The notes under the pieces: model-generated | What the model was told of the DNA's origin: nothing | Database searches by the model: none | The model's input: only the letters and a program-made list of their open reading frames with translations | Program-made: the position numbers and the translations under genes | NCBI GenBank assembly: GCA_040830725.1 | Contig: JBFOMG010000016.1 | Location: forward strand, 11,547-75,546 | DNA from: JAWKWH01 sp040830725 | Lineage (GTDB): Bacteria > Pseudomonadota > Alphaproteobacteria > Rhizobiales > Rhizobiaceae | Reading direction: 5' to 3' | DNA length: 64,000 nucleotides | Shown: piece after piece, positions 51,968 to 61,212 of the stretch | Layout of the letters: each line of letters opens with the position of its first letter | Position numbering within the stretch: the stretch's first letter is position 1

Positions 51968-53173
51968 TTGAATCTGATCGAGCGTTACATATTCCGGCGT
52001 ATTTTCAGCCTGTTCGTCATGTCGCTGTTTGCCACTACGTTTATCGTGCTGACGACACAGGTGCTGCTGTTCGTCAATGTGCTGACGCAATCCGGTCAGG
52101 CATTGTCGGCATTTTTGAAACTCGCCCTGACGCTGACGCCCGGAATGATCATGGTGGTCATCCCGTTTGCCCTGATTCTGGGCATCTCCAATACGCTAAA
52201 CCGGATGAACAACGATTCTGAATTGGCCGTTTTGGAATCGGCTGGTGCCGGTCGCGCCTACATGGTCAAGCCAATCATGGTGCTTGCGATCATGCTGACG
52301 GCGATAAGTTTGTTTATTGCATTGATTGCCGAACCGTGGGCCGGGCGCCAACGACGTGACCTGTTGGTGAGCGCAGGTGCGGATCTCATTCAAATTGCTG
52401 TACAGTCCGGTTCGTTCCGGCAACTGGAAAGCAAGCTTTACGTCCAGGTTGCCGATCAGTATCCCGGCGGAGGTCTGGGTGGAATATTTCTTGCAGACAG
52501 GCGCGAAGACAATACCGAGCTTTTGTACTACGCAAACCGCGGCACAATCGTCAAACAACGGGGTCGAAACCTCTTGTTGATGAGTGACGGTGAAATTCAT
52601 CGCCGCGATGTCGAGAGCGGCGACGTCTCGGTCATTACTTTTGCATCCTACGCCCTCGACATGTCTCAATACGGCCCGGCCAACGGATCGTCCTATTACC
52701 TGCCCAAGGAACGCAAACTTTCTGATTTGCGCAATCCGGACCCTAATGACTGGTATGCGAAAAACCAGCCGCAAGTATTGCGTGCCGAGATACACAGGCG
52801 GTTTTCCGAGTGGCTTTATCCGCTGACTTTTGCCTTTATCGCGATCTATTTTGCCGGCACGGCGCGCACAAACCGCCAGGAACGCATCTGGAGCATGGCT
52901 GCGGCGTTCACGGTGGCATTTGCTCTGCGCGGGCTGGGATTCGCGATGACCAATGAATCGGGTAACGGGCTGTTCTTTGCGGCGGTGACCTATGCATTGC
53001 CCATCGGTGCGATGCTGGTGATTGCCTTTTTGCTGATCACCGGCAGGGTTATCGCGATACCGCAAAGATTGCTTGAACGCCTGACAGCGGTGGCTGTGGC
53101 GATGGAAGCAAGGCGAACGGCGCTGGTGATCCGCCTGTCCGGATACCGGCGCCGGACGCAGGAGGCGGCGTGA
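51968..53173 (+). CDS. lptF: LPS export ABC transporter permease LptF
   Basis: LptF and LptG form the inner-membrane permease of the LptB2FGC machine that extracts LPS. I take TTG 51968, with TCTGGGA upstream, because family members begin I-E-R-Y-I-F-R-R. ATG 51887 would add 27 unrelated residues. The 401-aa protein has three N-terminal membrane helices (LFVMSLFATTFIVLTTQVLLF, FALILGISNTLNRM), a periplasmic beta-jellyroll (about 125-290) and three C-terminal helices. It overlaps lptG by one base. Confidence 0.93.
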   Translation: MNLIERYIFRRIFSLFVMSLFATTFIVLTTQVLLFVNVLTQSGQALSAFLKLALTLTPGMIMVVIPFALILGISNTLNRMNNDSELAVLESAGAGRAYMVKPIMVLAIMLTAISLFIALIAEPWAGRQRRDLLVSAGADLIQIAVQSGSFRQLESKLYVQVADQYPGGGLGGIFLADRREDNTELLYYANRGTIVKQRGRNLLLMSDGEIHRRDVESGDVSVITFASYALDMSQYGPANGSSYYLPKERKLSDLRNPDPNDWYAKNQPQVLRAEIHRRFSEWLYPLTFAFIAIYFAGTARTNRQERIWSMAAAFTVAFALRGLGFAMTNESGNGLFFAAVTYALPIGAMLVIAFLLITGRVIAIPQRLLERLTAVAVAMEARRTALVIRLSGYRRRTQEAA

Positions 53174-54258
53174 TGGGTTTGACGCTGTTTCAGTACTTCC
53201 TGCGCCGCTATCTGATGATGACGGCACAGATTTTCATCGGACTGACTTTACTGGCCTACATCATCGACCTCACCGAGGTCACGCGGCAGATGGGCAATCT
53301 GAAGGACTTCACGCTCGCGCAGGGCATGTACATGTCGGTGCTGCGCATTCCGAGGATCGTTCAGACCGCCACACCATTCATCATTCTGATTGCAGCGATG
53401 ACCGCATTAATGACCTTCAACCGGCGATATGAACTGGTAATCGCGCGATCCGCCGGAATTTCCGCCTGGCAATTCCTGACGCCGCTCTGTCTGGCGAGCT
53501 TCATTGTCGGCGTTTTTGCACTGGTAGCGTTCAATCCGCTTGCTGCCTGGACATTTGCAAAGGCGGAGCAGTTGGAAGCGGAGCTTCGCGGGCGCACCGT
53601 CGCCGAGGATACAACACTCAAAATCCCATGGCTGCGCCAGCAAACCGAAGAGGGCAAGGCGATTGTCGGCGCGGTGAACACGGCCAATCGCGGGCGCACC
53701 CTCTACAATGCCACCATTATCCGTTTTGATGAAAATGGCAGGATCAGGGACAGGTTGGACGCCGACCTGGCCACGCTGGAAAGCGGCTATTGGCTTCTCG
53801 AAGACGTCACCATCATTCGTCGTGGTGAGGAAAGAGAATCGGTGGAGCAAATGCGGGTCAAATCGGGACTGAAGCCGGAGTTGATCGAGGAGCAACTAAC
53901 CCTTCCCGAAACCATTCCGTTTTTCGAACTGGGCCGCAAGATCGACGCCGCCCGATCATTCGGACTCAATGCAAATGGATTTGTCGTTCAGTTTCATTCG
54001 CTTATGGCAATGCCGGTGTTGCTGGTCGCCATGACCCTGATCGCTGCGACCGTATCGCTGAAATTTGCCCGATTCGGCCAGTCGGCAACCATGATTCTGG
54101 GTGGCATCTTGGCCGGGTTTCTGCTTTATGTCGTCTCAGTACTGGCGAAAGCGTTCGGCAGCGCCGGTCTTGTGCCGCCAATGATAGCGGCTTGGGTACC
54201 GGTGATTGTGGCCATGTTTTATGGGGTAACGTTCTTGTTGTACAAGGAGGACGGTTAG
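53173..54258 (+). CDS. lptG: LPS export ABC transporter permease LptG
   Basis: The 361-aa partner of LptF has the same plan: N-terminal helices (TLFQYFLRRYLMMTAQIFI, PFIILIAAMTALMTFNRRYE), a periplasmic jellyroll (about 130-270) and C-terminal helices (LMAMPVLLVAMTLIAATVS, ILGGILAGFLLYVVSVLAKA). ATG 53173 shares its A with the lptF stop. GTG 53170 is an alternative. Its stop TAG overlaps the lptD GTG start. Confidence 0.95.
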   Translation: MGLTLFQYFLRRYLMMTAQIFIGLTLLAYIIDLTEVTRQMGNLKDFTLAQGMYMSVLRIPRIVQTATPFIILIAAMTALMTFNRRYELVIARSAGISAWQFLTPLCLASFIVGVFALVAFNPLAAWTFAKAEQLEAELRGRTVAEDTTLKIPWLRQQTEEGKAIVGAVNTANRGRTLYNATIIRFDENGRIRDRLDADLATLESGYWLLEDVTIIRRGEERESVEQMRVKSGLKPELIEEQLTLPETIPFFELGRKIDAARSFGLNANGFVVQFHSLMAMPVLLVAMTLIAATVSLKFARFGQSATMILGGILAGFLLYVVSVLAKAFGSAGLVPPMIAAWVPVIVAMFYGVTFLLYKEDG

Positions 54259-56633
54259 TGGGGAAAGCGGGCCAACGCATGAGCGCTGGTGTTACGTGGT
54301 TGCTTTGCGCTACCGCCCTTTCGGGCTTGTGCGCTCTGGGAACCGCCCCTCATATCGCTTTCGCCCAGGATTTTGGCGACATCTCGGACGAAATTCCCGA
54401 GGATGCGCGGCTTCTGCTTGAGGCCGATACACTTGTCTATGACCGCGACCGCGATACCATTTCGGCCGTTGGCGGTGTGCGCATCGACTATGCAGGTACG
54501 CGGCTTGTTGCCGAGCGCGTCACTTATAACCGCCGCACCGGCCGGCTGATTGCCAGCGGCAATGTCGAGATCATCGAACGCGGAGGCACACGAATCACCG
54601 CCCGCGAAATCGACGTAACCGACGATTTTCGCGACGGATTCGTCAATGCGCTGCAAGTCGAGACGATCGATGAAACCTATATTGGTGCGGAAAGCGCAGA
54701 ACGCGAAGACGGAAACCTGACAACGTTTAACAACGGTGTCTACACGGCCTGCAAACCCTGCGAGGACAAGCCCGACAAGCCACCGATTTGGCGTATCAAG
54801 GCACAAACAATCATCTGGAATGGTGAGAAAAAGACCTACCGCTTCCAGCACTCGCGGTTCGAACTGTTTGGCCTTCCGATTGCCTATCTACCCTATTTTG
54901 AAATCCCTGATCATACGGTCAAGCGCAAAACCGGATTTCTGATTCCCAATGGCCGTTATTCGAAGGAAGTGGGTGTCGGCATTACCACGCCATTTTATAT
55001 CGCGCTTGCACCGACCTATGACCTGACGCTTCGTCCGACATGGCTGTCGAAACAGGGGTTTCTCGGCGAGGTCGAATGGCGGCAACGTTTCGACAACGGT
55101 GAATACAATCTGAAAATAGCCGGAATCGATCAACAACAACCATCCGCTTTCTCCGCACAACCAGTGGATATGGCGGAGACGCAACGCGGCATGATCGGCA
55201 CCAGCGGACAATTTCAGATCAATCCGCGCTGGGCGTTTGGCTGGAACGTGTTGGTTCAAAGCGACAAGAATTTTTCGCGAACCTACGAGATCGACGGATT
55301 CCGGGACTATGTTCACCGCTCTGAAGTTTTCCTGACCGGCCTGCACGACCGGAACTATCTCGACATGCGGTTCATGCGCCACCAGGTGCAGGAAAATGCG
55401 CTGGATGCGGCACGAAGCTCGGCCAACAGCAGGCAGCCTTGGGTTCTGCCTACGTTCGACTACGAAAAAACCGTCGATGAGCCGGTGGCCGGTGGTGAAT
55501 TGTCATTTGCCGTCAATGCCAGGGAAATTTATCGCGAAACGGATCATACGCGCATTGCTCCTACCGCTCCGCATGTGACGCGCGGAGCAAGCGGCGCGAG
55601 TGGCCGATTGACCGCCGAGGCGGAGTGGAAAAAGACAATTGTCACTTCCAACGGTGTTGTCATCACTCCTTCGCTGCATGCCCGGATGGACGGAATCCAC
55701 AATGATCTTTCGACCAACGGCGCAAACAACATTGCAACGACGGCAGCATTCTTGGGCGTGCCCGCCGATATCCGTTCGGCCTATTTCCGCGCCATGCCGA
55801 CAGCGGGATTGGAGGTCCGATATCCTGTCCTGTTTGCCTCCGGAAATTCGTCACATGTGGTCGAGCCAATAGCGCAAGTGTTCATCCGTCCGGACGAACG
55901 CCATGTCGGAACGCTGGGAATTCCAAACGAGGACGCCCAAAGTTTCGTCTTCGATGCCACCACGCTGTTCGAACGTGACAAATATTCCGGATATGACCGG
56001 ATGGAGGGTGGCACACGTGCCAATATCGGTTTCCGTTATTCCGGAAGCTACGCCAATGGCTGGAGCACCAATGCATTGCTCGGCGAATCTTTCCATCTTG
56101 CCGGGACCAATTCGTTCGCAGCGGCAGACCTTGTTCACGCCGGTGCAAGTTCGGGGTTGGAGACCAGCATATCCGATTTTGTCGCGATGGCTGGTGTGAC
56201 ATCTCCCAATGGTCTATCGGCATCGGTCAGCGCACGTTTTGACGAAAAAACGTTTCAGGTAAGGCGTGCGGAGGTGAAAACCGCCTATGTCACCCGCCCG
56301 CTTACGTTGACCGGTCGGTATACTTTCATTCAGGCACAACCCCTCTACGGATTTACAACAAACCGGCAGGAAGTTTCCGGCACGGCCACGGTTCGCTTTC
56401 TCGACAATTGGCGGGTCTTTGGTGCGGCAACCTACGATTTTCAGTCGACACAATTTGTCAGCACCAGGATCGGCTTGGGCTATGACGACGAGTGTTTCTC
56501 CTATTCGATGTTTATGTCAGAAGCCCGTTCGGTTCTGGGGACACAACCGGTCGAACGAACCATCGGCTTCAATGTCAAGTTGCGCACCTTGGGAGAATTT
56601 GGCTCTGATACGGGCGAATTTGAGGACGAATAG
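54258..56633 (+). CDS. lptD: LPS-assembly outer-membrane protein LptD
   Basis: LptD is the outer-membrane barrel that inserts LPS. GTG 54258 follows AAGGAGG with 7-nt spacing and overlaps the lptG stop; ATG 54279 is second choice. It has a signal peptide ending AFAQ, an OstA-like N-terminal domain (LLLEADTLVYDRDRDTISAV, GGVRIDYAG, GRLIASGNVEI), a Cys pair CKPCED, and a C-terminal barrel (about 230-790) with conserved GLPIAYLPYFEIPD and the end DDECFSYSMF. About 791 aa is normal for the class. Confidence 0.95.
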   Translation: MGKAGQRMSAGVTWLLCATALSGLCALGTAPHIAFAQDFGDISDEIPEDARLLLEADTLVYDRDRDTISAVGGVRIDYAGTRLVAERVTYNRRTGRLIASGNVEIIERGGTRITAREIDVTDDFRDGFVNALQVETIDETYIGAESAEREDGNLTTFNNGVYTACKPCEDKPDKPPIWRIKAQTIIWNGEKKTYRFQHSRFELFGLPIAYLPYFEIPDHTVKRKTGFLIPNGRYSKEVGVGITTPFYIALAPTYDLTLRPTWLSKQGFLGEVEWRQRFDNGEYNLKIAGIDQQQPSAFSAQPVDMAETQRGMIGTSGQFQINPRWAFGWNVLVQSDKNFSRTYEIDGFRDYVHRSEVFLTGLHDRNYLDMRFMRHQVQENALDAARSSANSRQPWVLPTFDYEKTVDEPVAGGELSFAVNAREIYRETDHTRIAPTAPHVTRGASGASGRLTAEAEWKKTIVTSNGVVITPSLHARMDGIHNDLSTNGANNIATTAAFLGVPADIRSAYFRAMPTAGLEVRYPVLFASGNSSHVVEPIAQVFIRPDERHVGTLGIPNEDAQSFVFDATTLFERDKYSGYDRMEGGTRANIGFRYSGSYANGWSTNALLGESFHLAGTNSFAAADLVHAGASSGLETSISDFVAMAGVTSPNGLSASVSARFDEKTFQVRRAEVKTAYVTRPLTLTGRYTFIQAQPLYGFTTNRQEVSGTATVRFLDNWRVFGAATYDFQSTQFVSTRIGLGYDDECFSYSMFMSEARSVLGTQPVERTIGFNVKLRTLGEFGSDTGEFEDE

Positions 56634-56742
56634 GCGAATTTGCCTTGGCCTTGCTTTTGCCGCATGGCAGGGGCATGGACGGATCCACGTCAAAGTGTAA
56701 AACTAGTCAAACTCACACGCTCAGGGCCGGAGGACTATCGCC

Positions 56743-57678
56743 ATGACCATCAAGGGCGTCCGCCAACTATTGACCGCAATCGCATTCGCGCTCGTGGCGA
56801 CAACAACGACGCTTGCGCCTGATTTGGCCCAAGCAAGCCAGATAAAATATATTGTCAACGGAATCCCTGTCACTGACTATGACATCGCAAAGCGCTCGGC
56901 TTTTCTTCGCCTGCAGCGCCGGCGCGGCAATATCAGGGAACTCGCAACGCAAGAGATGATCGATCAGGCAATCCGTGCCGGCGAGATCAAACGGCTGCGG
57001 ATAAACATTTCAGATGCGGCGGTCAGTCAGTCTTATGCCAATTTTGCCAAATCAAACCGCCTGTCCACCCGTCAGATGGACCAGATTCTTGGCCAGTCAG
57101 GAGTGACGAAGAAGCATTTTCGCGAGTTCATCCGCGCACAAATGGGTTGGAGCCGGGCGCTTGGTGCTCGAGCACGGGCAGAGGGCGGAGGATTTTCGGA
57201 GCAGGATGTGGTCCAGCGCATGCTTCAGGATGGTGGCAAAAAACCGACCGCGATCGAATACATGCTGCAGCAGGTGATATTTGTCGTGCCAAGCGCGGAA
57301 CGCAAATCGAAACTGAACCGGCGGAAAAAGGAAGCGCAGGCAATGCGCAACAGGTTCACTGGTTGCGATACGACACGCCAGTTTGCCAAGGGGTTGATCG
57401 ACGTGACAGTTCGCGATCTCGGCCGGGTGCTGGAACCGGAGCTTCCTCCGAACTGGAAAAAATCGATCAAGGCGACCAAACCCGGTACCGCGACGAAAGT
57501 TCAGATCACGGATCGAGGTGCTGAATTTATCGGGATTTGCAGCACGCGTGAAGTCAACGATGACCGCGTAGCGCAAATGGTATTCCAGGCCGAAAGCTCA
57601 AATAACGAGAAGGCCGAGGAACTAAGTAACAAATATATGGCCGAACTAAAGAAAAGAGCGCGCATCACAAAACGCTGA
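56743..57678 (+). CDS. SurA N-terminal domain protein (periplasmic chaperone/PPIase-like)
   Basis: The 311-aa protein has a signal peptide cleaved after AQA (residue 31). A SurA-like chaperone region follows (about 35-175: IKYIVNGIPVTDYDIAKRSA, ELATQEMIDQAIRAGEIKR, MDQILGQSGVTKKHFREFIR). A parvulin-like domain comes next (YMLQQVIFVVP, then PGTATKVQITDRGAEFIGIC). Such proteins escort LptD and porins to the BAM complex. The location between lptD and pdxA mirrors the lptD-surA-pdxA-rsmA order of many Proteobacteria. Isomerase activity is uncertain. Confidence 0.9.
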   Translation: MTIKGVRQLLTAIAFALVATTTTLAPDLAQASQIKYIVNGIPVTDYDIAKRSAFLRLQRRRGNIRELATQEMIDQAIRAGEIKRLRINISDAAVSQSYANFAKSNRLSTRQMDQILGQSGVTKKHFREFIRAQMGWSRALGARARAEGGGFSEQDVVQRMLQDGGKKPTAIEYMLQQVIFVVPSAERKSKLNRRKKEAQAMRNRFTGCDTTRQFAKGLIDVTVRDLGRVLEPELPPNWKKSIKATKPGTATKVQITDRGAEFIGICSTREVNDDRVAQMVFQAESSNNEKAEELSNKYMAELKKRARITKR

Positions 57679-57703
57679 GCGAATTTACCGGAGAGCCGGA
57701 ACC

Positions 57704-58726
57704 TTGCAATCGCCACGTCCACTGGCCCTTACCTGTGGCGACGCCGGAGGTGCCGGTCTAGACATTGCGATCTCGGCGTGGCTGGCTCGGCGCGGGGAAT
57801 CCGTGCCTCCATTTTACCTGCTTGCTCAACCCGGCGCGGTGGCTGATCGCGCCCGCCTGCTCGGCGCGGATTTGTCGATCAGACAAACGAGCCCCGGCGA
57901 GGCGTTGTCGGTTTTTGCGGAAGACCTGCCAATCGTTACTCTTGAAAACCCGCAAAATGCCAATCCGGGAAGCGCACTGGCTCTGAATACCGCCGCGACG
58001 ATTGAATCCATCGATCGGGCAGTCAGCGATGTCATTCACGGATTGGCCGGCGCGGTGGTGACGCTTCCGATTGCAAAGAAGCCTTTGCAGGACGCGGGTT
58101 TTGCGTTTCCTGGCCACACTGAATATCTGGCCCATCTGGCGAAGCGCACTATCGGAATAGATGTGGTGCCGGTCATGATGCTTGCAGGACCCAACCTGCG
58201 GGCTATTCCGGTCACGGTTCACGTTCCGCTGGCAGATGTGCCTTCAATGCTGTCGGCCGGGAAAATCGTCCAAGTCTGCAAAATCGCGGCCAACGAGCTG
58301 AGAACGCGTTTTGGCATACCGGAACCACGGATCGCCATAGCCGGCCTGAATCCGCATGCCGGTGAGGACGGCGCCTTTGGAGAGGAAGACAGCTCCATTA
58401 TCCGCCCCGCGGTCGAGGCGCTGGCCGCTGAGGGTTTTTCCGTAACTGGCCCACTGCCTGCTGATACGATGTTTCATCCCGCTGCGCGTGAAAAATACGA
58501 TGCCGCCGTTTGCATGTATCATGACCAGGCCCTCATTCCGGCGAAAGCCCTGGATTTTGAAAGGACGGTCAACGTAACGCTGGGCCTTCCGTTTGTCCGC
58601 ACATCTCCCGACCACGGCACCGCATTTGACATTGCCGGGACCGGAAAAGCCAACCCGACAAGTCTGATCGAAGCGCTGAAACTTGCCGACAAGCTTGTCA
58701 GACGCAGCGAAGATGCAAGAGCATGA
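57704..58726 (+). CDS. pdxA: 4-hydroxythreonine-4-phosphate dehydrogenase
   Basis: PdxA oxidises 4-phospho-hydroxy-threonine in pyridoxal-phosphate synthesis. The 340-aa protein starts at TTG 57704 after CCGGA. It has LALTCGDAGGAGLDI (family GDPAGIGPE region, with altered residues), the metal-binding FPGHTEYLAHL, GLNPHAGEDGAFGEE, YHDQALIPAKAL and PFVRTSPDHGTAFDIAG. The changed first glycine loop is a lineage feature to note; other motifs are intact. Its stop overlaps rsmA by 4 nt. Confidence 0.95.
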   Translation: MQSPRPLALTCGDAGGAGLDIAISAWLARRGESVPPFYLLAQPGAVADRARLLGADLSIRQTSPGEALSVFAEDLPIVTLENPQNANPGSALALNTAATIESIDRAVSDVIHGLAGAVVTLPIAKKPLQDAGFAFPGHTEYLAHLAKRTIGIDVVPVMMLAGPNLRAIPVTVHVPLADVPSMLSAGKIVQVCKIAANELRTRFGIPEPRIAIAGLNPHAGEDGAFGEEDSSIIRPAVEALAAEGFSVTGPLPADTMFHPAAREKYDAAVCMYHDQALIPAKALDFERTVNVTLGLPFVRTSPDHGTAFDIAGTGKANPTSLIEALKLADKLVRRSEDARA

Positions 58727-59550
58727 GCATTGATGATCTGCCGCCGCTGCGCGAAGTCATTGAGGCCTTCGGCATAGCGCCAAAGAAATCGCTCGGACAA
58801 AACTTCCTGCTAGACATGAACCTGACAGGTAAAATCGCGCGCGCATCGGGGGATTTGAGCGGTGCGACGGTCATCGAAATCGGGCCCGGACCCGGCGGAC
58901 TTACCCGGGCTCTTCTCCAACACGGCGCCGCCCGCATCATCGCGGTGGAGCGGGATGAGAGGGCGATTGCAGCGCTCGAGCAAATCTCCGCCGCCTATGC
59001 CGGCCGCCTGAACATCATACATGGCGATGCGCTGACCACGGATTTCGCAGCTTTTTGTGAAAATGCTCGAGATGTGAAGATTGTGGCGAACCTGCCCTAC
59101 AACATCGGCACGGAACTGCTTATACGGTGGCTGACCCCAGATGTGTGGCCACCGTTTTACTCCTCGATGACGCTCATGTTTCAGCGCGAAGTTGCCGAGC
59201 GCATTGTCGCCAAAGCCGGTGAGAAGCCCTATGGACGCCTCGGCGTGCTGGCCGGATGGCGCACCCGGGCCAAAATCTTGTTCGATGTGCCGCGGCAGGC
59301 TTTCACCCCACCTCCGAAAGTCACGTCTTCGGTCGTGCAACTGACACCGCGGCAATCAATTCTGGCAGCCAATCTGGCCACAATGGAAAAAATTACCAAG
59401 GCTGCATTTGGGCAGCGAAGAAAAATGCTGCGCCAAAGCCTGAAAACGCTGGGTGGTGAAGCGCTTCTGGAGAAGGCCGGTATCGACCCGACAAGACGTG
59501 CGGAAACATTGAGCATTGAAGAATTTGTGAGGCTGGCCAACTCGCTTTGA
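58723..59550 (+). CDS. rsmA: 16S rRNA (adenine1518/1519-N6) dimethyltransferase
   Basis: RsmA (KsgA) dimethylates two adenines in helix 45 of 16S rRNA. The 275-aa protein has KKSLGQNFLLDMN, motif I VIEIGPGPGGLTRALL, GDALTTDF, the catalytic motif IV NLPYNIGTELL, and the C-terminal AFGQRRKMLRQSLK. ATG 58723 overlaps the pdxA stop. It is the last gene of the lptF-to-rsmA run and converges with gmk, 12 nt away. Confidence 0.97.
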   Translation: MSIDDLPPLREVIEAFGIAPKKSLGQNFLLDMNLTGKIARASGDLSGATVIEIGPGPGGLTRALLQHGAARIIAVERDERAIAALEQISAAYAGRLNIIHGDALTTDFAAFCENARDVKIVANLPYNIGTELLIRWLTPDVWPPFYSSMTLMFQREVAERIVAKAGEKPYGRLGVLAGWRTRAKILFDVPRQAFTPPPKVTSSVVQLTPRQSILAANLATMEKITKAAFGQRRKMLRQSLKTLGGEALLEKAGIDPTRRAETLSIEEFVRLANSL

Positions 59551-59562
59551 GAGACAAGATCT

Positions 59563-60225
59563 CTAGTCTGTCTCTTCCTTCAGCATGCCGTCGACAAATT
59601 CGAACAGGCCATGGCGGCGATCGCGCCGCAGACGCTCAGCACGCACGATCGCACGCACGGCAGAGTAGGCGCGGTCAAGATCGTCATTGATGACGACATA
59701 ATCGTATTTTTGCCACTGCTCGATTTCGAGACGGGCATTCAGAAGCCTTGTTTCTATCGTCTTTTCAGAATCTTCCGCTCGGCGGATCAACCGGGCTTTA
59801 AGTTCTTCCATGGAGGGCGGCAGAATGAAGACCGACACGACGTCGGCGCGCATCTTGTCTTTCAGCTGATCGGCGCCCTGCCAATCGATGTCGAAAAGCA
59901 TGTCACGCCCATCCGACATGGCTCGTTCCGCCGGCTCGCGCGGCGTACCATAAAAATTTCCATGTACTTCAGCCCATTCGAGCAGAGCATCAGTGTCGCG
60001 AAGCCGCTCAAAGTCGAGCTTCGACGAAAAGTGATAGTGCACACCGTCGATCTCGCTCGCGCGCCTGTCCCGAGTGGTCACGCTGATTGAAAGTTCCAGT
60101 CCGCCATCATTCTCGAGCAAATTTCTTGCGATGGTGGATTTGCCTGCGCCGGATGGCGAAGACAGCACCAGCATCAGTCCGCGCCTCGGTATGTTGGCGG
60201 AAGGAAGCGGGAGGCCCGTCACCAT
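59563..60225 (-). CDS. gmk: Guanylate kinase
   Basis: Gmk phosphorylates GMP to GDP. The 220-aa protein has an N-terminal extension of about 13 residues, then the P-loop SSPSGAGKST, the GMP-binding SISVTTRDRR and GVHYHF, and EWAEVHGNFYGTPRE. The C-terminus carries YDYVVINDDLDRAY. The yicC gene lies 55 nt upstream on the same strand. Confidence 0.96.
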   Translation of the reverse strand: MVTGLPLPSANIPRRGLMLVLSSPSGAGKSTIARNLLENDGGLELSISVTTRDRRASEIDGVHYHFSSKLDFERLRDTDALLEWAEVHGNFYGTPREPAERAMSDGRDMLFDIDWQGADQLKDKMRADVVSVFILPPSMEELKARLIRRAEDSEKTIETRLLNARLEIEQWQKYDYVVINDDLDRAYSAVRAIVRAERLRRDRRHGLFEFVDGMLKEETD

Positions 60226-60280
60226 TGCAATCCCCTCTTCGAACCGGTGTTAGAGCGTATCCGGTTTAAAACGCTACCGG

Positions 60281-61165
60281 CTATTCCAGATTCTGAACCT
60301 GCTCGCGGAACTGATCAACGACAGCCTTCAATTCAAGACCGATCGCCGTGATGGCGGCAGCATTCGACTTGGAACAGAGTGTATTCGATTCGCGGTTAAA
60401 TTCCTGTGCAAGAAAATCGAGTTTCCTGCCCGCAGGCTGGTCGGCCGACAAAAGCTTTCTCGCAGATGCAATATGCGATTTCAGCCGGTCGATCTCCTCG
60501 CAAATATCAGCTTTCGCGGCGAGATAGGCCGCCTCCTGGTAGAGCCGGGTTTCTTCAAGTGCTGAATCCTCCAGAAGCGGGGACAACTGCATTTGTAGCC
60601 GCTCACGAATTGCTGCCGGCTCTCTCGACGGGTCGGCCTCTGCCGCTGCGGTCAGTTGTTCGATCTTCGTGACCTGATCAAGAAGGATTTTGACCAGCGC
60701 GGCGCCTTCATCTAGTCGCATCTTCGCCAGATCCGATGCCGCTTCTTCAAGGCATTCGAGGATGGCCTTGTCCAATGCAGCAGTGGTTTTCTCATCAGAG
60801 GCTGCGGCCGGCGGCTCAAGTACCCCCCGCAACGCGAGCAGACCGTCAGCACTGGCGGGGCGGCATCCAAACTGGTCTTCGAGGCGCTTTGCGAGACCTG
60901 CGATGTCTTTGAGAAACTCTTCGTTGACGACCGGGGTTGCGGCTGAAGGGCCTTGAGCCAGGGTCAGCGACGCGAAAATGTTGCCACGGTGAAACCGTTG
61001 CTGCACGGCCTTGCGAACCGGTTGCTCGAGTCGCTCAAATCCTGGCGGCAGGCGCAATCTTGCATCTGCTGATTTTCCGTTGACCGATTTCAGTTCCCAG
61101 GTGATAGACGCCGCTTCATGATTCGCGCTGGCGCGGGCAAATCCGGTCATGCTTTGCAACGACAT
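60281..61165 (-). CDS. YicC family endoribonuclease-like protein
   Basis: The 294-aa protein starts SLQSMTGFARASA and includes WELKSVNGKSADARLRLP, then FHRGNIFASLTL, all typical of YicC. The C-terminal part has EEIDRLKSHIASARKLL and the hallmark GRKLDFLAQEFNRESNTLCSKS, ending with AVVDQFREQVQNLE. E. coli YicC has been reported as an RNA endonuclease. Its linkage to gmk is widely conserved. The C-terminal Glu/His metal cluster seems largely present. Confidence 0.93.
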   Translation of the reverse strand: MSLQSMTGFARASANHEAASITWELKSVNGKSADARLRLPPGFERLEQPVRKAVQQRFHRGNIFASLTLAQGPSAATPVVNEEFLKDIAGLAKRLEDQFGCRPASADGLLALRGVLEPPAAASDEKTTAALDKAILECLEEAASDLAKMRLDEGAALVKILLDQVTKIEQLTAAAEADPSREPAAIRERLQMQLSPLLEDSALEETRLYQEAAYLAAKADICEEIDRLKSHIASARKLLSADQPAGRKLDFLAQEFNRESNTLCSKSNAAAITAIGLELKAVVDQFREQVQNLE

Positions 61166-61212
61166 TGCATCCCCATACGGCCGTTCGCATCTGTTTGCAC
61201 CAGTTTTTGGCG